Assembly (NCBI GenBank): GCA_026390795.1
Contig: JAPLFG010000003.1
Coordinates: 434,001-498,000, forward strand
Direction of reading: 5' to 3'
From: Ignavibacteriales bacterium
Lineage (GTDB): Bacteria; Bacteroidota; Ignavibacteria; Ignavibacteriales; Melioribacteraceae
DNA: 64,000 bases
This document shows positions 55,410-64,000 of this stretch, piece by piece (positions within the stretch are counted from its first letter, which is position 1; each line of letters opens with the position of its first letter). The translations under genes were made by a program, and so were the position numbers. Under the pieces are notes generated by a model that was given only the letters and a program-made list of their open reading frames with translations, was not told the origin of the DNA and searched no databases.

Positions 55410-57878
55410 TTATAATGATCTCAAAATAGTTTCGAGTTGTTCTTCGCTATCAACAATAACCTCGCGTGCTTTACTTCCTTCGGAAGGTCCAACAATACCT
55501 GCCTGTTCAAGCTGATCAACAATTCTCGCGGCACGGGAATACCCAAGCTTTAATCTTCTTTGCAGCAGTGATACAGAACCTTGTTGATGCCGGACAATAA
55601 CACGCGCTGCTTCTTCAAACATCGGGTCAAGATCGCTCATGAAATCGCCCTGAGCTTCTTTCCGCTTATCATAAAGAGAAGGAAGAAAATATCTTTTTGA
55701 AAAACCTTTTTGAACGTAAATGAAATTTGTAATCTTTTCAACTTCTTCGGTTGAGATAAATGCATTTTGAATACGGATCGGTTTTGGCATTCCACCCGGT
55801 AAAAATAACATATCGCCCATTCCAAGTAATTGCTCCGCGCCGTTCATATCAAGAATAGTTCTGGAATCGATTTTGGTTGCAACCTGGTAAGCCATACGCG
55901 CGCTGAAATTCGCTTTAATAACGCCTGTAATAACATTTACAGAAGGTCTTTGTGTTGCAAGTATCAAATGAATCCCTACAGCACGGGCTAGCTGAGCTAG
56001 ACGCGCAATCGGTTCTTCAACTTCTTTACCTGATGTAATCATAAGATCCGCCAACTCGTCAATTACAACTACGATATAAGGCATCTTATGATGTTTCATT
56101 TCGTCAGTATCTTTTGGCCGTGATTTCGGATTTAAAACTTTCTTGTTGTAATCAACAATGTTACGCACTCCAACCTTAGCGAGTTTATCGTAACGTTTTT
56201 CCATTTCATATTCAACGGCTTTCAATGCAAGGAGTGCGTTGGATGGATTTGTAATTATCTCTTCTTCCAGATCCGGCGAGACAGCAAGAAAATGTTTGCT
56301 GAGTTTCTTATAAAATGATAATTCTATTTTCTTCGGGTCAATAATTACGAACTTTACATCTGATGGATGTTTTGCGTAGATCAAACTGTTCAAGATCATA
56401 TTGATGCCGACGCTTTTACCTGAACCGGTTGAACCGGCAATTAACATATGCGGCATCTTTGCCAAATCTGTAATATAAACTTCGCCGGAGATTGTTTTAC
56501 CAAGCGCTAACGGAAGTTCATCTTTTGATTCAGCTATTTTTTTTAGAACCGAACTCGCTCTTACAATAGAAGCATGGGCATTAGGAATTTCTACACCTAT
56601 CGCGCTTTTGCCCGGAATAGGTGCAATGATTCTAATACCGCGTGCGGCAAGCGCTAATGCAATATCGTGTTCAAGACTAACAATGCGACTGATCTTTACA
56701 CCCGGAGCCGGAACAATTTCATAAAGCGTTACTACCGGACCGGGAGTAACAGTAATATCATCAATCTGAATATCGAAGAGAGCCAGTTTATCTTTTAGCA
56801 GTGCGGCGTTTCGTTTTAATTCACTTTCATTAACTTTTATTTCTTCATCATCGGGCGGAGTTAGCAAAGTAAATGTAGGTGGTTTATAATCAATTTTTTC
56901 TTCCCATTGATCCGGCATAGTTGCCTCTGCCGCTTTATCAACCGCCGGTATTATATCATCATCTTCTTTGGGTTTAGCTTCCCCTTTTTTCGATTTTGAT
57001 TCAGTAGCTTTTTCAGTGCCGGGTGCTGCATTTCTCTCCGACTGGTCTTTTTTAACAATCGTTATTTTAGTTTTCGGTTCTATAATTTCTTCTTCGGCAT
57101 CTTCATCTTTAGATTTGAATAAAGATTTTAATTTGCTTTCGCTTCGAAGGTTTTTGATCTTATCAAGATTGTCTTCAACATTAACATTAAGCGGAGACGC
57201 AATTTTTACATCTTCCTTCTCTTTATCTTTGAATAAATTCTTAATGAATTCAATCATCGCGCTAAATTTGAAATCGAATGCAATAATTAGTGTAACAAGA
57301 ATTGCCGCGCTTAGAAAAATTATGCTGCCGAGTCCACCAAGAAATTTGCTAATTATTGTTCCGAAGAAGAATCCGATTTTACCGGAAAGCTCATGGTAAT
57401 CTACAAGTAGAGAGATCTCCGGAGTGTATTGAAGCATTCCGAAAAAAGTCGAAATCAAAATTCCTATGACTAGAAGAAAGTTCGAAAAGTATAGAGCTAA
57501 TTTAAAATTCTTTTCTTTACTAAGGACGGTATAGCCCCATAGGAACATAATGGTTGGAAAAATTAGAGAGAAATAACCAATTGTTGAGCGGATAAAAAAG
57601 TGCGACATATAAGCGCCAAAAATTCCAAGCCAGTTATGAGTTGTTGCCGCTTTATCCATCAGCTCTGGATTGCCGTTAAAAACTCCGAACAATCCTAAAA
57701 AATTGTAAGGGAAATAGGATTCATCGTCGCGCGAATAAGAGAGGATACTGAAAAAAATTAAAAGGGCTAAAACAATTAAAAAAATGGCAAGCAGTTTTTT
57801 TTTCTTTTCCGGAGAAACAACAAAAAAATTTTCTCCCGCAGAAGAAGAACTTTCTTTTGATTTAATTTTCTTCGGCAT
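55410..57878 (-). CDS. ftsK: DNA translocase FtsK
   Basis: 822 residues. Four to five membrane helices (about 28-200) are followed by a charged linker rich in Glu and Lys (about 215-340), then the motor: 'PGVKISRIVSLEHDIALAL', Walker A GSTGSGKSVG, Walker B 'VVVIDELADLM' and 'LATQRPSVNVITGVIKANF'. The C-terminal gamma winged-helix ('SVSLLQRRLKLGYSRAARI') reads KOPS orientation sequences. It pumps DNA at the septum and activates XerCD at dif; xerD is at 39382-40275. Confidence 0.97.
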   Translation of the reverse strand: MPKKIKSKESSSSAGENFFVVSPEKKKKLLAIFLIVLALLIFFSILSYSRDDESYFPYNFLGLFGVFNGNPELMDKAATTHNWLGIFGAYMSHFFIRSTIGYFSLIFPTIMFLWGYTVLSKEKNFKLALYFSNFLLVIGILISTFFGMLQYTPEISLLVDYHELSGKIGFFFGTIISKFLGGLGSIIFLSAAILVTLIIAFDFKFSAMIEFIKNLFKDKEKEDVKIASPLNVNVEDNLDKIKNLRSESKLKSLFKSKDEDAEEEIIEPKTKITIVKKDQSERNAAPGTEKATESKSKKGEAKPKEDDDIIPAVDKAAEATMPDQWEEKIDYKPPTFTLLTPPDDEEIKVNESELKRNAALLKDKLALFDIQIDDITVTPGPVVTLYEIVPAPGVKISRIVSLEHDIALALAARGIRIIAPIPGKSAIGVEIPNAHASIVRASSVLKKIAESKDELPLALGKTISGEVYITDLAKMPHMLIAGSTGSGKSVGINMILNSLIYAKHPSDVKFVIIDPKKIELSFYKKLSKHFLAVSPDLEEEIITNPSNALLALKAVEYEMEKRYDKLAKVGVRNIVDYNKKVLNPKSRPKDTDEMKHHKMPYIVVVIDELADLMITSGKEVEEPIARLAQLARAVGIHLILATQRPSVNVITGVIKANFSARMAYQVATKIDSRTILDMNGAEQLLGMGDMLFLPGGMPKPIRIQNAFISTEEVEKITNFIYVQKGFSKRYFLPSLYDKRKEAQGDFMSDLDPMFEEAARVIVRHQQGSVSLLQRRLKLGYSRAARIVDQLEQAGIVGPSEGSKAREVIVDSEEQLETILRSL

Positions 57879-57880
57879 TC

Positions 57881-58648
57881 TTAAGAAACTTTGGGTTCGT
57901 TTGCAAGATTATTTTGTGCTGTTCCGGTCTCTAACTTCTTAATTGAACCGGAAATATAATACGGAATCAAATTGGTAGTTCCAAATTGCGCACATTCTTT
58001 AATATCAGCACCGAAACCGTTCTCAATTAAAAGCTGTCCGTGTTCGGTTTCTTTCAACATCTTATTAATGCTTTTGCCAAAAGATTTATTTAAGACCAAA
58101 CTCGCACGCCCTGAATCACTTATTTCAAGATCGGTGCTCACTTTATCCATTTCGCTAATAAGTCTTCCAGCGCAGACGGCGTCTTCCAAATTAAAATTAC
58201 CGTTGGTTCCGGCACATATAATTTCAACATCTTTATTAAGAAACAAGAGATGATTGGCTATAGTTGGAAGATTATTAAAACTGCAGATGAAAAGATTTTC
58301 TGAAAATTTTGCTTTAACAATTGCTTTCGATCCGTTTGTAGTATAAAGGATAATTGATTTTCCAGATACAACATCAGGTGTATATTCCAACGGTGAATTG
58401 CCGAGATTAAAACCCTCAACTTTTTTTGTGTTTCGTTCTCCGCTAAGAATTGTTTGACCACCGAACGCATTTCCGGAAACTTTCATTGCAAAATCTACTG
58501 TGCCCACAGGAATAACTTCACGCGCACCGTTGGTAAGTGCGGTAACAATAACAGTCGAAGCGCGGAGAATATCTATAACAACAGAAGTTTTCCCGCTGAA
58601 ATAAAGATCGTCAAAATGCAGATTTGAATAATGAACATTAATTTTCAT
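57881..58648 (-). CDS. comB: 2-phosphosulfolactate phosphatase family protein
   Basis: 255 residues from ATG 58648, chosen over 58678 because it gives MKINVHYSN and avoids crowding the gcvT end. 'VVIDILRASTVIVTALTNGA' and 'LSGERNTKKVEGFNLGNSPLEY' landmarks, 'LYTTNGSKAIVKA' and 'ICAGTNGNFNLEDAVCAGRLI' are ComB signatures. ComB hydrolyses 2-phosphosulfolactate to sulfolactate in coenzyme M synthesis. No other such gene is here, and bacterial homologues are common outside that pathway, so the substrate is open. Confidence 0.88.
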   Translation of the reverse strand: MKINVHYSNLHFDDLYFSGKTSVVIDILRASTVIVTALTNGAREVIPVGTVDFAMKVSGNAFGGQTILSGERNTKKVEGFNLGNSPLEYTPDVVSGKSIILYTTNGSKAIVKAKFSENLFICSFNNLPTIANHLLFLNKDVEIICAGTNGNFNLEDAVCAGRLISEMDKVSTDLEISDSGRASLVLNKSFGKSINKMLKETEHGQLLIENGFGADIKECAQFGTTNLIPYYISGSIKKLETGTAQNNLANEPKVS

Positions 58649-58664
58649 TTTGAGAATTGTACCT

Positions 58665-59747
58665 TTAATTTTTAACAAATGGAAGTTTAGTAACCACGGC
58701 TGGAATTTCTTTACCGCGGATTACAAAATTTATTTTATTTCCTTCTTTACAATATTGAGAATCAACATAACCCATGGCAATTGCTTTGTCTAGGACCGGG
58801 CTTACTGTTCCGCTCGTGATATGACCTACAACTTTTCCATCAACAGATAAATCATATCCGTGACGCGGAAATGCTTTCTCGTCTGAAATCATCGGGATTA
58901 ATTTTCTCTTCAATCCATCTTCTTTTACTTTCAGCAAAACACCTTTAGCAATGAATTCGGTTTTTTTCAATTTTGTAATCCAGCCAAGTCCAGCTTCGAG
59001 TGTGTTTGTTGTCTGATCAATATCATTTCCGTATAAACAGAAACCCATTTCAAGACGTAAGGAATCGCGTGCACCTAGACCTACAGGTTGGATTCCGGAA
59101 TCTTTTCCGGCATCAAATAAAGCATTCCAAACTTTTACTGCTTCGGCTTCTCCGCCTTTGAAATATAATTCATATCCGAGTTCACCGGTATATCCGGTAC
59201 GCGAGACGATCATATCAATACCGGCAACCTTTGCAAAGAAGAAATAATAATATTCAAGATCCAGCGGCTTATCGCAAATTTTTTCAACAACCTTTTTTGA
59301 ATTTGGACCCTGAACAGCCAGAAGAGAATATTCGTCACTTTCGTCAATGATATCAACGCCAAAATTGTTGTTCTCTTTCATCCACGCAAAATCTTTGTCT
59401 TTGTTCGAAGCATTAACAACAAGCATAAATTCTTTTTCGTTAATACGGTAAACAAGAAGATCATCTACAATTCCTCCATCTGGGTAACACATGGCAGAAT
59501 ATTGAACTCTTCCGTTTACTAAAACTGCAGCATCATTAACTGTAATATGCTGTACGAAATCCAATGCGCGCTCTCCGCGGATAAATATTTCGCCCATGTG
59601 AGAAACATCGAATACACCAACCGAATTGCGAACTACTTTGTGTTCCGCAATAATTGAAGAATATTGAACCGGCATCTGGTACCCGGCAAAGTCGACTATC
59701 TTAGCGCCAAGCTTTTCATGAATCGAATAAAATTTTGTTTTTTTCAT
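58665..59747 (-). CDS. gcvT: Aminomethyltransferase (glycine cleavage T protein)
   Basis: 360 residues. GcvT takes the aminomethyl group from the H-protein and forms methylenetetrahydrofolate. 'AGYQMPVQYSSIIAEH', 'VFDVSHMGEIFI' (with the catalytic Asp region), 'LLAVQGPNS', 'ISRTGYTGELGYELY'-like 'VSRTGYTGELGYEL' and 'GARDSLRLEMGFCLYGNDI' are canonical. The other glycine cleavage genes are not in the window. It starts 2 nt after the transaldolase stop, so the two may be co-transcribed. Confidence 0.96.
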   Translation of the reverse strand: MKKTKFYSIHEKLGAKIVDFAGYQMPVQYSSIIAEHKVVRNSVGVFDVSHMGEIFIRGERALDFVQHITVNDAAVLVNGRVQYSAMCYPDGGIVDDLLVYRINEKEFMLVVNASNKDKDFAWMKENNNFGVDIIDESDEYSLLAVQGPNSKKVVEKICDKPLDLEYYYFFFAKVAGIDMIVSRTGYTGELGYELYFKGGEAEAVKVWNALFDAGKDSGIQPVGLGARDSLRLEMGFCLYGNDIDQTTNTLEAGLGWITKLKKTEFIAKGVLLKVKEDGLKRKLIPMISDEKAFPRHGYDLSVDGKVVGHITSGTVSPVLDKAIAMGYVDSQYCKEGNKINFVIRGKEIPAVVTKLPFVKN

Positions 59748-59749
59748 TG

Positions 59750-60397
59750 TTATTTTTGGTTTGATTTTTTCCAGTCACTCAAGAATTTTTCTAATCCTAA
59801 ATCAGTGAGCGGATGTTTGAATAATTTTTCAATAACATCAAACGGCATTGTTGCTACATGAGCACCCATTAAAGCCGCATCTACAAGATGAAGCGGATGG
59901 CGGACACTTGCTACAAGCACTTGAGTTTTGAAATTGTAGTTTTCATATATCTGTATAATTTGTTGTACTAAAGCCATACCGTCAATACTAATATCATCAA
60001 GTCTTCCTACAAAAGGACTTATATAAGTTGCCCCTGCCTTAGCCGCTAGTAATGCTTGAGACGGTGAAAAGCATAACGTAACATTTGTATTAATTCCTTC
60101 ATCACTCAACGATTTTACGGCTTTAATTCCCTCTTTAATTAACGGAACTTTAACAACTATGTTTTTATGAATTTTAGCAAGTTCGTGTGCTTCTTTCATA
60201 ATTCCGTCATAATCGATTGAAACAACTTCCGCACTGATCGGACCATCAACAATTTTTAAGATCTCATCAAGCAGTTCCCGGAAGTTTTTTCCTTCTTTTG
60301 CAACTAGAGAGGGATTAGTAGTAACGCCGTCAAGTAAACCATAAGAAGCGGCTTCTTTAATTTCCTTAATGTTCGCTGTATCTATAAAGAATTTCAT
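59750..60397 (-). CDS. Small transaldolase / fructose-6-phosphate aldolase family protein
   Basis: 215 residues, the short TalC/FSA type. '[16 protein letters not shown]', '[17 protein letters not shown]', '[12 protein letters not shown]' (the Schiff-base Lys in VKVP), '[19 protein letters not shown]' and '[12 protein letters not shown]' are all present. It is either a transaldolase of the pentose phosphate pathway or a fructose-6-phosphate aldolase; sequence by eye cannot decide. It is followed by gcvT after 2 nt. Confidence 0.93.
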   Translation of the reverse strand: MKFFIDTANIKEIKEAASYGLLDGVTTNPSLVAKEGKNFRELLDEILKIVDGPISAEVVSIDYDGIMKEAHELAKIHKNIVVKVPLIKEGIKAVKSLSDEGINTNVTLCFSPSQALLAAKAGATYISPFVGRLDDISIDGMALVQQIIQIYENYNFKTQVLVASVRHPLHLVDAALMGAHVATMPFDVIEKLFKHPLTDLGLEKFLSDWKKSNQK

Positions 60398-60456
60398 GTG
60401 AGTGCCTTCATTATCTTGAAAATAAATTTTCGCAATGGAAAAATAGTAAAAAATGA

Positions 60457-60492
60457 AAACATATTAATATTGCTAATTAAGAATATGTTTTA
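60457..60492 (-). terminator. AT-rich terminator-like hairpin after rng
   Basis: Perfect 10-bp inverted repeat (aaaacatatt 60457-60466, aatatgtttt 60483-60492) with a 16-nt loop; it includes the rng stop codon and is followed on the minus strand by cattttttac. The stem is weak because it is AT-rich, so it may only partly terminate. Confidence 0.45.
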
Positions 60493-62082
60493 CACAAAAT
60501 CAGCTGTTATATCATCACCGGTTTTAGTAGAGATGAAATAAAAATGTTGCGGACTAATTTTTTCATCTTCAATAAGTTTTAGACGAACAAAATATCTTAG
60601 CTGAATTTTCCTCAGCGGAGAAATAAAGCCTACTTTTAGTTTTTCACCAAGTGATGGATGAACTTTCAATGTAAGCGATGTTCCTTTACCTTCAGCTTTA
60701 AAGCGCCTTAACCAATGGTCAATTTCATGCATCAAGTTGGATTTTTTTGTAAGGTATCCTGTTCCCATGCAATATGGGCAAGCTTCATTCATAGACTGCA
60801 AAATATTTTCGCGAATCCGCTCGCGTGTTATCTGCATTAAACCAAATTCTGTCATCGGAAGAAGAGCAATTTTAGCGCGGTCTTTCTTAAATTCTTTTTT
60901 CAATTCATCATAAATTTTCTTACGGTTTTTATCGTCTTCAAGATCAATAAAATCGACTACAATCAATCCGCCGATATCACGCAGACGTAATTGGCGCACG
61001 ATTTCGCGCGAAGCCTCAAGATCGGTCTTAAGTGAATTTAATTCTTGTTCTTTCTTTGCCGCATATCGTCCGCTGTTAACATCAATAACAACCATTGCTT
61101 CCGTATGTTCAATAACAATATGTCCGCCGCTCGGAAGAGGAACTTTTCTTCCCATCAAACCTTTTATCTGTTCGTCAATCTTGAACGCTTCAAAAATTGA
61201 TTGATCTTCTTTGTATAACTCTATCCTATCAATTAATGCCGGTTGTATGAATTGAACGTAGTTTCGAATTTCTTTGAAAAGTTTTTTTGAATCCACAAAT
61301 ACTTTTGAAACATCGGGAGTAAATAGATCTCTTATAACACTTATTGTTGTACTCAAATCTTTGTAAAGAAGAAACGGCGGTTCCTGCTTCTTTGCATCTT
61401 CCTGCATATCTTCCCAGATCTTCACAAGATATTTTAAATCACCTGAAAGAGATTCTTCACTTTGATCTTTTGCGGCGGTACGTATTATCAATCCGCAATT
61501 TGAAGGAAGAATTCCGCGTGCAATACGGCGTAATCTTTTCCGTTCTCTGAAATCATAAATCTTTTTTGATACGCCGATCTTATCATCAAGAGGAAGCAGA
61601 ACACAGAATCGACCCGGAATTGAAATTGAAGATGTACAGCGAACGCCTTTATCCTTAACCGGTTCTTTGATAATCTGAATTAATATTTCTTCCCCTTTAT
61701 GAAGCTTTGTAATTTGCCGGTGGTCTCTCTGTTCCGGTCTGGGAGGAAGCGGTTTTGTTTCTTCCGGTGTTTGTGCAACACTCTCGTCTTTATCGTCGTC
61801 ATCGCTGTCATCGGTATCGTTATCTTCATCAAGCATGCTTTGCAATGCTTCTGTACGTTCTCCGATATCCGAGAAATGAAGAAACGCGTCGTGCTTCATG
61901 CCGATGTCGATAAAAACTGCTCGTATACCCGGCATCACCCTGGCAACTTTGCCGAGAAAAACATCGCCGACCATTCTGCGTTTTTCCGGATGGTCTACAA
62001 AGAAATCTACAAGATTTCCGTCTTCTGTAATCGCAACATGATTCTGCGATGTAGAAGAATTAATAATTATTTCTTTATTCAT
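60490..62082 (-). CDS. rng: Ribonuclease G/E family protein with acidic insert in the S1 domain
   Basis: 530 residues. The S1 domain begins at about 39 ('GDVFLGKVARVMPGIRAVFIDIG') and is interrupted at about 77-125 by an Asp/Glu-rich then Pro-rich insert, resuming with 'KGEEILIQIIKEP'. The catalytic region has 'VVIDVNSGRYAAKK' and 'GGLIVVDFIDLED', the two metal-binding Asp positions, and the Zn-link 'CPYCMGTGYL'. It matures 16S rRNA and tRNA and degrades mRNA. No degradosome C-terminal tail is present. It lies 18 nt downstream of dusB. Confidence 0.94.
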   Translation of the reverse strand: MNKEIIINSSTSQNHVAITEDGNLVDFFVDHPEKRRMVGDVFLGKVARVMPGIRAVFIDIGMKHDAFLHFSDIGERTEALQSMLDEDNDTDDSDDDDKDESVAQTPEETKPLPPRPEQRDHRQITKLHKGEEILIQIIKEPVKDKGVRCTSSISIPGRFCVLLPLDDKIGVSKKIYDFRERKRLRRIARGILPSNCGLIIRTAAKDQSEESLSGDLKYLVKIWEDMQEDAKKQEPPFLLYKDLSTTISVIRDLFTPDVSKVFVDSKKLFKEIRNYVQFIQPALIDRIELYKEDQSIFEAFKIDEQIKGLMGRKVPLPSGGHIVIEHTEAMVVIDVNSGRYAAKKEQELNSLKTDLEASREIVRQLRLRDIGGLIVVDFIDLEDDKNRKKIYDELKKEFKKDRAKIALLPMTEFGLMQITRERIRENILQSMNEACPYCMGTGYLTKKSNLMHEIDHWLRRFKAEGKGTSLTLKVHPSLGEKLKVGFISPLRKIQLRYFVRLKLIEDEKISPQHFYFISTKTGDDITADFV

Positions 62083-62100
62083 TTTAAAACCTTTTTGTTC

Positions 62101-63171
62101 TTATCCGGTAACGTTAGCGTTTTCTTCAGCTAACCAGAAAAGAACCTTCCTTTGAAATTTTTTATGAATTATTGCATGCTCATCAATATTGATAGGAGTA
62201 TGCAAAATATTATCCGCGTGCTTGGTAATAAGCGTACGCAGATCGGTCAAATTTTTTATAGAGAATACTCTATCGAGTAAAAACTTTACTCCGCTATGAT
62301 TTTTGAAATACCAGATCGAATGTTTTTTTGCTTTATCGAGAGCAATGAACTCGCCGAATTCGTTTTCTAAATTATTTATATGCTGTAATACCGTTTGGCT
62401 TACAACTGATGAATCCGGCTCGCCGGGATCAATTCCGGTTTCTATCAATCTATTAAATCTGGAAAATATAAATGGATTTCCAAGTGCACCGCGTGCGATC
62501 ATAGCGGAATCGCATCCGGTTGAGTCTATCATCTCCTTTATATCAAGGGGAGAGAACATTGAACCATTACCAACAACAGGAATTGTTAAAATTTCTTTTA
62601 CTTTTTTCAGCCAGGTCCAATCTGCAATTGTATCGTATTTATCCGCTCGCGTTCTTCCATGAACAAAAATCAATGAAGCGCCGTTATCCTGAATTGCTCT
62701 GGCATTATCAAAAACATTGATACGTGATTTATCTTTACCTAACCGGATCTTAACCGAAATTGGAACACCGTTAGATCCGTCAACCATTTTACGAACGAGT
62801 TTACCAATAGTTTTAGGATCGTCTAACAGAGAAGCGCCCATATTTTTAGAACAAACTTTTTCAACCGGGCAGCCGCAATTAAGATCAATTAAATCCGGTT
62901 TATGTTTTGAAATTTCTTTCGCGGCTTCAAAAAGGATTTCCGGATCGTTGCCAAGAACCTGCACACCGATTGGTTTTTCAGAGCGGTTAAATGAGAAATG
63001 ACGGAGTGTTTCAAAATTATTTTTGATAACTCCTTCTGCGCTTACCATTTGAGTAAACGTAATTCCCGCACCCATTTCTTTACAAATTTTACGAAAAGAA
63101 GAATCGGTAACCTCCGCCATCGGGGCTAAAAATAATTTATTGCCAATATCGAGGTTGCCGACTTTCATCAA
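62101..63171 (-). CDS. dusB: tRNA-dihydrouridine synthase DusB
   Basis: 356 residues (355 from the second Met at 63168). FMN-dependent reduction of specific uridines in tRNA. 'LFLAPMAEVTDSSFRKIC', 'LNCGCPVEKVCSKNMGASLL' (catalytic Cys in GCPVEKVCSKN), 'VKIRLGKD', 'VHGRTRADKYDTIADW' and 'MIARGALGNPFIF' are Dus hallmarks. It follows pnp on the same strand, separated by a terminator. Confidence 0.95.
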   Translation of the reverse strand: MMKVGNLDIGNKLFLAPMAEVTDSSFRKICKEMGAGITFTQMVSAEGVIKNNFETLRHFSFNRSEKPIGVQVLGNDPEILFEAAKEISKHKPDLIDLNCGCPVEKVCSKNMGASLLDDPKTIGKLVRKMVDGSNGVPISVKIRLGKDKSRINVFDNARAIQDNGASLIFVHGRTRADKYDTIADWTWLKKVKEILTIPVVGNGSMFSPLDIKEMIDSTGCDSAMIARGALGNPFIFSRFNRLIETGIDPGEPDSSVVSQTVLQHINNLENEFGEFIALDKAKKHSIWYFKNHSGVKFLLDRVFSIKNLTDLRTLITKHADNILHTPINIDEHAIIHKKFQRKVLFWLAEENANVTG

Positions 63172-63249
63172 AAATTTCTACCAGTCATTTCCAAAAAACA
63201 ATTTATGATAAACTTCTCTATTGTATAGGACAGTTTATGTCCGGTACTT

Positions 63250-63280
63250 TTAAAATGCGGAAGGGTCTGTGACCCTTCCG
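63250..63280 (-). terminator. Terminator of pnp
   Basis: Perfect 10-bp stem (cggaagggtc 63258-63267, gacccttccg 63271-63280) with loop tgt; on the minus strand it is followed by cattttaaaag. It lies 15 nt after the pnp stop. Confidence 0.85.
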
Positions 63281-63294
63281 TTAATCATCTTAAT

Positions 63295-64000
63295 TTATTC
63301 TTTTTCTTCCGCTTCATCGGAAGTAGGTGTTTCGTTCATTAAAGCTTTTCTAGAAAGAGATAATTTTCCTCCTTCAATCGCAATTAATTTTACTTTTACT
63401 ACTTCACCTTCTTTTAAAACATCTGTTACTTTAGCAATTCGCTTCGTGTCGATCTGAGAGATATGAAGAAGTCCTTGTGTGCCCGGGAAAATTTCTACAA
63501 ACGCACCGAAATCGGTTATCTTAATAATTTTACCGGTATAATTCTTACCGATCTCAGGTTCCGAAACAAGAAGTTTGATATACTCTTTTGCCGCTTTGGC
63601 AAGAGCCGCATCTTGACCCGCAATGCTGACAGTCCCATCTTCTTCGATGTTAATATCAACAGAGAAATCTTTTTGCATTTTCTGAATTACTTTTCCGCCG
63701 GGACCAATTACAGTTCCAATTTTATCGGTTGGAATTTTGGTTGTATAGATTCTCGGTGCGTAATTAGAAATGTTAGGTCTAGCAGTAGAAATCGCTTCGT
63801 TCATAATTTTCAATATATACAAACGACCCTCTTTTGCTTGAGCGAGAGCTTTCTCCATAATCTCGTATGAGATTCCTTGAATTTTGATATCCATTTGCAA
63901 TGCGGTGATTCCAGCTTCCGAACCGGCAACTTTAAAATCCATATCGCCGAGATGATCTTCATTACCGAGAATATCAGATAGAATTGCAAATTGATCATCT
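63295..64000 (-). CDS. pnp: Polyribonucleotide nucleotidyltransferase, C-terminal part
   Basis: The last 234 codons; the reading frame stays open to the window edge and the 5' part lies beyond 64000. Visible are the end of the second RNase PH domain ('DILGNEDHLGDMDFKVAGS', with the catalytic Asp region, and 'DIKIQGISYEIMEKALAQA'), the KH domain ('IGTVIGPGGKVIQKMQ') and the S1 domain ('GKIIKITDFGAFVEIFPGTQGLLHISQI'). The tail is short and acidic (DEAEEKE). PNPase degrades RNA 3' to 5' using phosphate. Confidence 0.97.
   Translation of the reverse strand, partial: DDQFAILSDILGNEDHLGDMDFKVAGSEAGITALQMDIKIQGISYEIMEKALAQAKEGRLYILKIMNEAISTARPNISNYAPRIYTTKIPTDKIGTVIGPGGKVIQKMQKDFSVDINIEEDGTVSIAGQDAALAKAAKEYIKLLVSEPEIGKNYTGKIIKITDFGAFVEIFPGTQGLLHISQIDTKRIAKVTDVLKEGEVVKVKLIAIEGGKLSLSRKALMNETPTSDEAEEKE

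Overview
AT-rich chromosomal core DNA from a Gram-negative bacterium of the Bacteroidota/Chlorobi lineage, most likely an Ignavibacteria-type organism. Support: two secreted proteins end in the 'NYPNPFNP' C-terminal domain typical of type IX secretion cargo in that group; lipid A genes (lpxB, lpxK), LolA, outer-membrane barrels and many lipoproteins show a double membrane; and the best promoters (rpmE, and the one before the first complete gene) have the Bacteroidota form TTTG-N20-TAnnTTTG. No rRNA, tRNA, CRISPR, transposase or prophage gene was seen, and there is no obvious base-composition island.

Layout. 1-17026 (+ strand): end of tpiA; a GH2-like membrane protein, smc and a HAD phosphatase; a lipid A operon (ICMT-like methyltransferase, lpxB, DUF374 acyltransferase, lpxK) running into ppdK; queA; ispD; then plsY-gpsA for phospholipid precursors. 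17062-18456 (-): secreted Xaa-Pro aminopeptidase. 18657-24819 (+): recG, then a compact four-gene cassette of two Ddl-fold ATP-grasp ligases, a GNAT acetyltransferase and lysine 2,3-aminomutase, closed by a bidirectional terminator. 24946-31814 (-): accessory envelope genes (two tandem paralogous barrels, two type IX cargo proteins, a lipoprotein, an S9 peptidase). 31999-43318 (-): a dense run of HAD hydrolase, PgpH-type HD protein, xerD, SPOR/propeller lipoprotein, MsbA-like exporter, O-antigen ligase, GT2, nadK and a thioredoxin-like protein. 43482-64000 (-): housekeeping genes including a STAS protein, ligA, rodZ-like, rsmB, rpmE, an ECF sigma with probable anti-sigma, holA, cyclophilin, uppP, LPG-synthase-like flippase, lolA, ftsK, comB, gcvT, transaldolase, rng, dusB and the 3' part of pnp.

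How the genes fit together. Envelope building dominates: lipid A synthesis, lipid A/LPS export and O-antigen joining, undecaprenyl phosphate recycling, lipoprotein sorting, phospholipid synthesis and shape control. The least explained items are the ATP-grasp/GNAT/KamA cassette, which looks like a pathway for a beta-lysine-type or amide-linked small molecule of unknown structure; an O-antigen ligase whose periplasmic loop carries a ~290-residue propeller-like insert, encoded near a lipoprotein that also looks like a propeller; and a GH2-fold protein that has lost the acid/base motif and gained a six-helix membrane tail. Several intergenic spaces hold palindromic or degenerate short repeats of the kind dispersed in such genomes.
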